Below, in pieces: positions 1 through 4,539 of a DNA stretch of 7,324 bases. The DNA comes from Bacteroidales bacterium UBA5621 (GTDB lineage: Bacteria > Bacteroidota > Bacteroidia > Bacteroidales > VadinHA17), in assembly GCA_002424525.1 (NCBI GenBank), contig DIKJ01000175.1, positions 21,354 to 28,677 on the forward strand. Direction: 5' to 3'. A program made the translations under genes and the position numbers. The notes beneath the pieces were generated by a model. The model saw only the letters and a program-made list of their open reading frames with translations. It searched no databases and had not been told where the DNA came from. Every line of letters begins with the position of its first letter. Position 1 is the stretch's first letter.

Positions 1-15
1 CAATAACGGTAAACA

Positions 16-33
16 TCAGAAAAAATGTTCTGA
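16..33. repeat. Small inverted repeat, TCAGAA / TTCTGA
   Basis: Arms TCAGAA (16-21) and TTCTGA (28-33) are perfect complements around a 6-nt loop. A second, competing pairing AACAT (12-16) with ATGTT (25-29) overlaps it. No T-run follows on the + strand, so it is a poor intrinsic terminator in that direction. It may be the remnant of a stem-loop after an upstream gene, or chance. Confidence 0.3.
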
Positions 34-36
34 AGA

Positions 37-67
37 ACCGAGGACCGAGGACCGAGAACCGAGAACC
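37..67. repeat. Heptamer tandem repeat, ACCGAGR, about 4.4 copies
   Basis: Four consecutive 7-nt units read ACCGAGG, ACCGAGG, ACCGAGA, ACCGAGA, followed by a partial ACC. The first pair and second pair are each identical and differ only in the last base. Short tandem repeats of this flavour occur between genes in Bacteroidota genomes (recollection, not searched). The 7-nt period is not a multiple of three, which argues against coding. Confidence 0.8.
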
Positions 68-73
68 ATTACA

Positions 74-97
74 CCCGCTAACCGCTGAACCCTTACC
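74..97. repeat. Degenerate continuation of the heptamer repeat
   Basis: The units CCCGCTA (74-80), ACCGCTG (81-87) and AACCCTT (88-94), then ACC, keep the 7-nt period and the (A)CC core of the block at 37-67 but are diverged and shifted by two bases in phase. It looks like the older, decayed end of the same array. Confidence 0.5.
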
Positions 98-129
98 TCA
101 TAACATTAATTGAAATACGGAAGCTGGAA

Positions 130-135
130 AAGGAG
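130..135 (+). promoter_or_regulatory. Shine-Dalgarno site of cysN
   Basis: AAGGAG lies 6 nt before the ATG at 142. This is the only strong ribosome binding site in the window; the other genes have A/T-rich leaders without one, as is common in Bacteroidota. It settles the start of cysN. Confidence 0.75.
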
Positions 136-141
136 ATAACA

Positions 142-1410
142 ATGAAAATAAATAACAACGGAAGTCAGAAGAGTTTGCTGAGATTCACAACAGCAGGCAG
201 TGTGGACGACGGCAAAAGCACACTCATAGGCAGGTTGCTGTACGACAGCAAATCAATTTTTGAAGACCAGATGGAGCATCTGGAACAGTCGAGCAGAAGG
301 CTGGGTAAAGAGGAGACTGACCTTTCCCTCCTGACCGACGGTCTGAGGGCGGAGCGCGAACAGGGAATAACCATCGATGTGGCATACAGGTACTTTGCTA
401 CCCCGGAAAGGAAGTTTATAATTGCAGATACTCCGGGACATATTCAGTATACGAGGAATATGGTCACGGGAGCCAGCACCGCCGACCTGGCAGTGATCCT
501 TATTGATGCGAGAAAGGGTGTGCTTGAACAGACGATAAGGCATTCTTTCATCGCCAGCCTGCTCGGTATCAGGCATATTGTTTTCTGCATCAACAAAATG
601 GATCTGGTTGACTTCAGCGAACCTGTCTTTAAAGATATCCGAAATGATCTGGCAAGAGTGGCAGATAAACTTGAGATTGAAGACCCTCACTATATACCCA
701 TAAGCGCAAAGAAAGGTGATAATGTGGTTGAACCGTCCGGGAATATGGAATGGTATAAAGGAAAAACATTCCTGAGGTTCATAGAGACTGTGGAGATTAA
801 AAAGAGTAGAAACGGCGTCAGCCCCAGGTTTCCGGTTCAGACCGTTATAAGACCCCAGTCGTCTGAACACCACGATTACAGGGGTTATGCCGGGAGGGTT
901 GCAGGAGGAACGTTCCGTCCTGGCGATGAGATCGTCGTACTGCCGTCCATGCTCAGGTCATCAATTAAAAGCATAAACGTTTATGAGAAATACGTGAATG
1001 AAGCTTCATCAGGCGATTCGGTGACAATAACTCTAGGTGATCAGATAGAAGCCGGGAGAGGAAGCCTGTTTGTTCCTCCCGGCAACATGCCCGTGAACAG
1101 CCACGAAATAAATATTATGGCTTGCTGGTTTAACGAAATTCCTCTGAGACCAAACGGGAGGTATATAGTCCGTAATTACTCATGCGAGGCAAATTGTATC
1201 ATAAAGTCAGTAAACTATAAAATGGATATTAACACCCTCGAAAAGGATTTTACTGACAGTTCATTAACAATGAACGACATAGCTCATATTACATTAACAA
1301 CATCAAAGCCACTTTTTTTTGATCCCTATAAAGAGAACCACATTACCGGAAGCCTGATCCTGGTAGATGAAACTACCAGCGAAACGGTCGCAGCCGGAAT
1401 GATTACCTGA
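142..1410 (+). CDS. cysN: Sulfate adenylyltransferase subunit 1 (CysN GTPase)
   Basis: CysN couples GTP hydrolysis to formation of adenosine 5'-phosphosulfate from ATP and sulfate by CysD, the first step of cytosolic sulfate assimilation. The 422 residues carry all GTPase motifs: G1 GSVDDGKS (19-26), G2 GITID (75-79), G3 DTPGH (96-100), G4 NKMD (151-154) and G5 SAK (188-190), followed by two beta-barrel domains with the typical RGYAG at 247-251. It ends just after the third domain (VAAGM), so it is shorter than E. coli CysN (475) and has no fused CysC kinase. The position after DTPGH is Ile rather than the Glu of E. coli, and EQTIRHSF has Ile where E. coli has Arg; neither touches a GTP-binding motif. 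CysD would be expected upstream, outside the window. The next gene follows after 24 nt without a visible terminator. The related NodQ is less likely because no kinase domain is present. Confidence 0.95.
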   Translation: MKINNNGSQKSLLRFTTAGSVDDGKSTLIGRLLYDSKSIFEDQMEHLEQSSRRLGKEETDLSLLTDGLRAEREQGITIDVAYRYFATPERKFIIADTPGHIQYTRNMVTGASTADLAVILIDARKGVLEQTIRHSFIASLLGIRHIVFCINKMDLVDFSEPVFKDIRNDLARVADKLEIEDPHYIPISAKKGDNVVEPSGNMEWYKGKTFLRFIETVEIKKSRNGVSPRFPVQTVIRPQSSEHHDYRGYAGRVAGGTFRPGDEIVVLPSMLRSSIKSINVYEKYVNEASSGDSVTITLGDQIEAGRGSLFVPPGNMPVNSHEINIMACWFNEIPLRPNGRYIVRNYSCEANCIIKSVNYKMDINTLEKDFTDSSLTMNDIAHITLTTSKPLFFDPYKENHITGSLILVDETTSETVAAGMIT

Positions 1411-1434
1411 AGAATGTGCTAATTTTGGTGATCA

Positions 1435-2625
1435 ATGAAATACATTGCTAAAGAATTACGCAGGCATCTGTACAGGACGCTAGGTGGTATAAGCGGTTAT
1501 ACCCTGGCTTCCTTCTTTGTCCTGATTATCCTGAGTATTTCAGGATCAAATAAAAGCGGCTCTACCGGGATACTTCAGAATACAGGCACCCATCTGGTGG
1601 TTTATATACCGACCGACAAGAGTAGCTGTAAAAGTGACCTGGTTAAAGGTGCGGTTATTGCTGAAGGGATGAACACTCTGATGCTCGATATAGACCTGTT
1701 ATATACAATAGAGAAGATCGCAGGCGTGAAAGATGCTGCTCCTTACCTGCGTTATGAAATGTACCATGATGATTATGAAAAGTACATCTCAATTGGGGGA
1801 ATCGATACTACCAGCCTGGCTACTTTTACCAGTGTATGTGCGCCTTCAAACATTGTTGATGGAAGGTTCTTAAGCCGACTGGATAATGAAATACTGGCAG
1901 AGGAGGCGTTTACCAAAGCCCATGGCCTCACGGTCGGTGATACACTGAAAATCTTTAATGGGAGAAAGGTCCTCACCGGAATTGTTAACTCAGGTATCAA
2001 ACCGGCGAAAGCAGACTTTTATGCAACCATCGGGAATGTAAGATACCTCTTGCAGGAGAATCTACAGTGCCAGGCGCCGGGTTTCGATATGAACATTGTA
2101 CTCGTTGAAGTTGAAGATCCCAGGGTCCAGGATCATGTAATCGGTGAAATAAGGAGCTTAATGCATAATTTCTCGGTTTCCACCTTTATGTGCTATGAGC
2201 CGGCATATAAGGTGATGAATATGATAAATAAAACATCTTCCGGCCTTTCACTGATGATATTCATCTTTCTTGTTTTATTCTCTGCCAAAACACAACTTAC
2301 AGCAATCTTTGAAAGATACAGGGAGATTGGTATTTTAAAGTCATTAGGATGGAGCGACTCACGTATCAGCATGCAAATAATCAGCATTTCTGTAATACAG
2401 GCAACCATTGGTCTCGTAATTGGCTTTATTCTCGGGGTAGTTGTGATAAATCTCCTGAATAATCAGAATCTGATGCTCTTCGACTATATTGAGTTCCGGT
2501 TCAAGTATTCATTCATACCAATTGTGTTCCTACTTTCGGTAACAGGTGCCCTGATTGCCTCGATGTTTCCGATCTACAGGATTTTCAGGACCAAAGCAGG
2601 TGATATTTTTAACAGGTACATGTAA
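1435..2625 (+). CDS. ABC transporter permease, FtsX/MacB (LolC/E-like) type
   Basis: This is an inner-membrane permease of the four-helix type used by MacB, LolC/E and DevC systems. TM1 lies at about 17-37, a large extracytoplasmic domain at about 38-266, and three C-terminal helices at about 267-288, 313-342 and 360-382. The FtsX-family coupling segment between TM2 and TM3 (EIGILKSLGWS, 297-307) and the closing YRIFR after TM4 are clear. The length of 396 is normal for the family. All four cysteines (65, 135, 212, 253) lie in the extracytoplasmic domain. The start has only a weak GGTGA upstream. Its ATPase follows 6 nt after the stop, so the two surely form one transporter. Substrate is not deducible: this family exports or extracts lipoproteins, peptides and lipophilic compounds. 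No membrane-fusion partner is visible nearby. Copper-linked function is possible from its neighbours but not shown. Confidence 0.88.
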   Translation: MKYIAKELRRHLYRTLGGISGYTLASFFVLIILSISGSNKSGSTGILQNTGTHLVVYIPTDKSSCKSDLVKGAVIAEGMNTLMLDIDLLYTIEKIAGVKDAAPYLRYEMYHDDYEKYISIGGIDTTSLATFTSVCAPSNIVDGRFLSRLDNEILAEEAFTKAHGLTVGDTLKIFNGRKVLTGIVNSGIKPAKADFYATIGNVRYLLQENLQCQAPGFDMNIVLVEVEDPRVQDHVIGEIRSLMHNFSVSTFMCYEPAYKVMNMINKTSSGLSLMIFIFLVLFSAKTQLTAIFERYREIGILKSLGWSDSRISMQIISISVIQATIGLVIGFILGVVVINLLNNQNLMLFDYIEFRFKYSFIPIVFLLSVTGALIASMFPIYRIFRTKAGDIFNRYM

Positions 2626-2631
2626 AGCAGA

Positions 2632-3318
2632 ATGGCAATCGAAGATCTGAATAGAATAGTTTGTGAATCACTTACAAAAGAGTATGCCTCAAGGAGACAG
2701 ACCACAAAAGTCTTATCCGGGATCAACCTGACAATTGAAGGAAATGAGATGGTGCTAATAAAAGGCAGGTCGGGTTCCGGAAAAACAACACTGCTTCACC
2801 TGATGGGTGGTTTAATCAGACCCACATCCGGGAAGGTTAAGATAGGAAGGTTCACAGTCTCTGAGCTTCCCAATCATGAGCTATGCACGTTGTTGTCAGA
2901 CAATATCGGATTCATTTTTCAGAATTTCAATCTGATGCCGACCTATTCCATTTATGAAAACATAGAAATCGCTCTCGCCCCGAAAGGTTACGACAACAGA
3001 GAGACTAAAAAAATAATAGAGCCCCTTCTCGAAGAATTCGGGCTCACTGAAAAATCTTCAACGCTACCGTCCGAATTAAGTATAGGCCAGCAGCAAAAGG
3101 TTGCAGTTGTCAGGACAATTGCCAAAAAACCTTCCGTAATCTTTGCTGATGAGCCGACAGGTTCAGTAGATCCTGAAACAGCTGATGAGATAATTCAGTA
3201 TCTTAAGAAGCTCAGGAAGGAGAACAGAAGCACAATAGTTATTGCCACACACGGTAGTTTTCCGGAAGAGCAGGCCGACAGGACTATCCTTCTCGAAAAC
3301 GGATCCGTCAGAGTGTGA
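2632..3318 (+). CDS. ABC transporter ATP-binding protein (LolD/MacB-type)
   Basis: This cytoplasmic ATPase would power the permease just upstream. The 228 residues contain a complete nucleotide-binding domain: Walker A GRSGSGKT (45-52), Q-loop Gln97 in FIFQNFN, signature LSIGQ (149-153), Walker B VIFADEP (169-175) with catalytic Glu174, D-loop SVD (178-180) and switch His207. FQNFNLMPTYSIYEN and DEPTG place it in the LolD/MacB/SalX group. Two departures from the usual LSGGQ and GNLD are seen: Ile in the third signature position and SVD in the D-loop; neither removes a catalytic residue. The length is usual for a stand-alone subunit. The 6-nt gap to the permease implies co-transcription and probably translational coupling. 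It is followed by 65 nt before the metal genes, with no strong terminator. Confidence 0.93.
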   Translation: MAIEDLNRIVCESLTKEYASRRQTTKVLSGINLTIEGNEMVLIKGRSGSGKTTLLHLMGGLIRPTSGKVKIGRFTVSELPNHELCTLLSDNIGFIFQNFNLMPTYSIYENIEIALAPKGYDNRETKKIIEPLLEEFGLTEKSSTLPSELSIGQQQKVAVVRTIAKKPSVIFADEPTGSVDPETADEIIQYLKKLRKENRSTIVIATHGSFPEEQADRTILLENGSVRV

Positions 3319-3345
3319 TTGACTTTTCCAAATTAAAAGAGTTCC

Positions 3346-3355
3346 TGTTTAAACA
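3346..3355. promoter_or_regulatory. 10-bp palindrome TGTTTAAACA, possible operator
   Basis: A perfect palindrome lies 28 nt before the GTG start at 3384, in the gap between the ABC genes and the metal module. It is A/T-rich and short, so chance is a real alternative. No promoter could be fitted around it with confidence. Confidence 0.2.
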
Positions 3356-3365
3356 AATCAATTCG

Positions 3366-3376
3366 ATATCTGTTAT
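3366..3376 (+). repeat. Leader motif ATATCTGTTAT, copy 1
   Basis: This 11-mer ends 7 nt before the GTG of the HYC_CC_PP gene and recurs exactly at 3853-3863 in the leader of the HMA gene. A shorter form, TATCTGT, is at 4516-4522 before cusA. It may be a shared promoter, leader or operator element. Confidence 0.4.
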
Positions 3377-3383
3377 ATAGAAA

Positions 3384-3803
3384 GTGAAAAAAGGAATTTC
3401 CATATCACTTGCAGTATTACTGGTAGCAGCATTGTTCCGGTTTTCAATTGCCACTCACTTCTGCGGAGGTGAAGAGGTAAACACAACAATTTCACTTTCA
3501 GGCAAAAGTGTTTCGTGCTGTATGGAGACAGAGAATAGCGAGGATCCGTTACATGAAACCCGCTTAAGCTCACTTTGTTGTAACGATATCATTGCATCAT
3601 ATGCAGTAGCCAGCAAATTCACACACTCTCATATCGTAATTTCGAAATTGCTTCAAAATAATTCGCAGGTTTTCAGTAACCCCTGTGAAATGAATATTCA
3701 TTCCCCGGTGCTTTCAGAAACGATAAGTACGAGTGTAAGACCTCCTGGTCTTTTAATGTCCACCAGCGTGGACCTCTCCGACATTTGTGTATTTCTTATT
3801 TGA
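3384..3803 (+). CDS. HYC_CC_PP family protein, small Cys-rich exported or membrane protein
   Basis: This protein of 139 residues matches the small Bacteroidota family named for its HYC, CC and PP motifs: HFC at 25-27, CC at 45-46, CC at 65-66, RPP at 119-121 and a hydrophobic tail ending VFLI. A basic N-terminus and hydrophobic stretch (about 5-23) act as a signal peptide or anchor, so the cysteines would face the periplasm. The family's biochemical role is not established as far as I know; members often sit beside heavy-metal efflux genes, as here, and paired cysteines suggest metal or thiol chemistry (inference). The start is GTG: an in-frame TAG lies directly upstream at 3378-3380, so no earlier start exists. 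No Shine-Dalgarno site is seen. An inverted repeat follows the gene at 3822-3846. Confidence 0.78.
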   Translation: MKKGISISLAVLLVAALFRFSIATHFCGGEEVNTTISLSGKSVSCCMETENSEDPLHETRLSSLCCNDIIASYAVASKFTHSHIVISKLLQNNSQVFSNPCEMNIHSPVLSETISTSVRPPGLLMSTSVDLSDICVFLI

Positions 3804-3821
3804 TCTGATCATCAAGTATAG

Positions 3822-3846
3822 TCAGACATTGTTCTGCTTTGTCTGA
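3822..3846. terminator. Inverted repeat TCAGACA / TGTCTGA: weak terminator or operator
   Basis: Arms at 3822-3828 and 3840-3846 are perfect 7-bp complements (an eighth G-U pair is possible) around an 11-nt loop. Only four Ts follow (3849-3852), so termination would be weak. The dyad also overlaps the upstream element of the promoter proposed for the next gene, so a regulator-binding site is an equally good reading. Confidence 0.35.
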
Positions 3847-3859
3847 TGTTTTATATCTG
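3828..3859 (+). promoter_or_regulatory. Possible Bacteroidota-type promoter of the HMA gene
   Basis: TTG at 3829-3831 is separated by 20 nt from TATATCTG at 3852-3859, which matches five of the six fixed positions of the Bacteroidota -7 element TAnnTTTG. Transcription would start near 3866, about 25 nt before the ATG at 3891. The inverted repeat at 3822-3846 covers the -33 part and spacer, where a repressor or activator could act. Confidence 0.35.
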
Positions 3860-3869
3860 TTATTCAATT
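3853..3869 (+). repeat. Leader motifs ATATCTGTTAT (copy 2) and GTTATTCAATT (copy 1), overlapping
   Basis: The 11-mer at 3853-3863 repeats 3366-3376 exactly. The overlapping 11-mer GTTATTCAATT at 3859-3869 repeats exactly at 4502-4512 before cusA, and its first seven bases recur at 4263-4269 before the lipoprotein gene. This leader therefore shares sequence with those of the other metal genes. Confidence 0.45.
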
Positions 3870-3890
3870 CATTTACTTAATTTTATAATT

Positions 3891-4250
3891 ATGAAAATCA
3901 TTAAATTAATTCTCACGATTGTATTGCTTACGGCAATCGGAACAGATGCATCATCCCAGGCTGACAAGAAGGCGGACGTTAAGCAAAAGACAGAAACAAT
4001 TAAAGTATCGGGTGCGTGCGGAATGTGCAAAGCCCGTATTGAGAAAACTGTTCTTGCCGAAGGTGCGGCAAGTGCTGTCTGGGAAGAAAAGACACAGATC
4101 CTTACGGTTTCGTTCGATCCTGCAAAAACCAGCAAGGATGCATTGGCAAAGAAGCTGGCCTCGGTGGGACACGATGCCGATAAATATAGAGCTCCCGATG
4201 AAGTTTATGCGAAGCTCCCAGGATGCTGCCATTATGAAAGGGTCAAATAG
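3891..4250 (+). CDS. Secreted heavy-metal-associated (HMA) domain protein
   Basis: This is a 119-residue periplasmic metal binder of the HMA (ferredoxin-like, CopZ/Atx1) family. A signal peptide covers about 1-24 (hydrophobic core 3-16, then ASSQA). The HMA domain spans about 35-100, with the metal site GACGMCK (Cys43, Cys46), corresponding to the CxxC of copper chaperones. A C-terminal PGCCHYE adds Cys112, Cys113 and His114, a possible second site. I chose ATG 3891 over the in-frame ATG at 3846 because it gives a clean signal peptide, whereas the earlier one adds 15 residues and lies inside the proposed promoter and inverted repeat. Its location between the Cys-rich gene and cusA suggests it binds Cu(I), Ag(I) or a similar ion and passes it to the pump, a job CusF does in E. 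coli; this is inference. A role in mercury binding (MerP-like) cannot be excluded. Confidence 0.88.
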   Translation: MKIIKLILTIVLLTAIGTDASSQADKKADVKQKTETIKVSGACGMCKARIEKTVLAEGAASAVWEEKTQILTVSFDPAKTSKDALAKKLASVGHDADKYRAPDEVYAKLPGCCHYERVK

Positions 4251-4291
4251 AGTTCCTTTAGAGTTATTCTTAACTAATAAAATGTAAAACA

Positions 4292-4498
4292 ATGAGAAAA
4301 AATCTATTAGTCATGAGTTTTGTTCTGATTTCAGCTTTCATCTTCAGCTCATGCGGACAAAGTCCAACCAAAGATAAAGCTGCAACAGAAAAGGAGGTTG
4401 CTAAAGTGCAATATACTTGCCCAATGCATCCCGAAGTCATCACCGACAAACCGGGTGATTGCCCTATTTGCGGGATGACCCTGGTTGAGAAGAAATAA
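4292..4498 (+). CDS. Small lipoprotein with heavy-metal-binding domain (CPMHP...CPICGM)
   Basis: This 68-residue protein has a lipoprotein signal peptide ending FSSC, with Cys21 as the lipidation site. A short polar linker (about 22-39) leads to one metal-binding domain: YTCPMHPEV (41-49) and GDCPICGMTLV (56-65-ish), with Cys43, Met45, His46, Cys57, Cys60 and Met62 as likely ligands. The same domain is found fused to CusB-type adaptors and to some copper ATPases, where it binds Cu or Ag; here it stands alone. No acidic run follows Cys21, so the surface-export signal of Bacteroidota lipoproteins is absent and it probably faces the periplasm. It lies 41 nt after the HMA gene and 41 nt before cusA. 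It probably hands metal to the CusA/B pump (inference). The leader taaaacaATG is typical of the phylum. Confidence 0.88.
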   Translation: MRKNLLVMSFVLISAFIFSSCGQSPTKDKAATEKEVAKVQYTCPMHPEVITDKPGDCPICGMTLVEKK

Positions 4499-4507
4499 CC
4501 GGTTATT
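4494..4507. promoter_or_regulatory. Perfect 14-bp palindrome AATAACCGGTTATT before cusA
   Basis: This dyad is perfect over 14 bp and overlaps the TAA stop (4496-4498) of the lipoprotein gene, 32 nt before the cusA ATG. Without a spacer it is better suited to a dimeric DNA-binding protein than to an RNA hairpin, although a 5-bp stem with CCGG loop followed by TTTT at 4511-4514 could act as a weak terminator. Its right half contains the GTTATT that recurs in other leaders of the module. Confidence 0.4.
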
Positions 4508-4512
4508 CAATT
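4502..4512 (+). repeat. Leader motif GTTATTCAATT, copy 2
   Basis: This is an exact copy of the 11-mer at 3859-3869. It overlaps the right half of the palindrome and is followed by TATCTGT at 4516-4522, so both leader motifs are present before cusA, but in the opposite order to that at 3853-3869. Confidence 0.4.
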
Positions 4513-4539
4513 TTGTATCTGTAGACGAATCTTATTCAG

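Larger units (their letters stand above)
1..141. other. Non-coding leader upstream of cysN
   Basis: No convincing reading frame is seen here. One forward frame stops at once (caa taa), and the other two give low-complexity translations of the repeats before ending. The segment holds a small inverted repeat, a block of heptamer tandem repeats and a Shine-Dalgarno site for cysN. In many bacteria cysD lies directly upstream of cysN, but no cysD C-terminus is recognisable here, so the upstream gene must end before position 1. No promoter matching the Bacteroidota TTG / TAnnTTTG pattern stood out. Confidence 0.6.

Noticed and set aside
253..873. Open frame of 206 codons on the minus strand
   Set aside because: It lies entirely opposite the conserved GTPase domain of cysN, has no recognisable domain, and is explained by codon bias of the real gene.
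3323..3339. Possible terminator CTTTT / AAAAG after the ABC ATPase
   Set aside because: The stem is only five A/T-rich pairs around a 7-nt loop and no T-run follows.
3801..3811. Odd-centred palindrome TGATC T GATCA at the stop of the HYC_CC_PP gene
   Set aside because: It is short, includes the stop codon, and has no relation to the other motifs; chance is likely.
3846..3890. Earlier in-frame ATG for the HMA gene, giving 134 residues
   Set aside because: It would put 15 extra residues before a clean signal peptide and place the start inside the candidate promoter and inverted repeat; ATG 3891 has the usual A/T-rich leader.
4262..4275. Inverted repeat AGTTA / TAACT before the lipoprotein gene
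   Set aside because: The 5-bp A/T-rich arms are too weak for a terminator; only its GTTATTC part is noted, as a leader motif.
3919..4287. Forward open frame of 122 codons overlapping the HMA gene
   Set aside because: It is out of frame with the HMA domain, has a basic low-complexity translation and no family match; a shadow.
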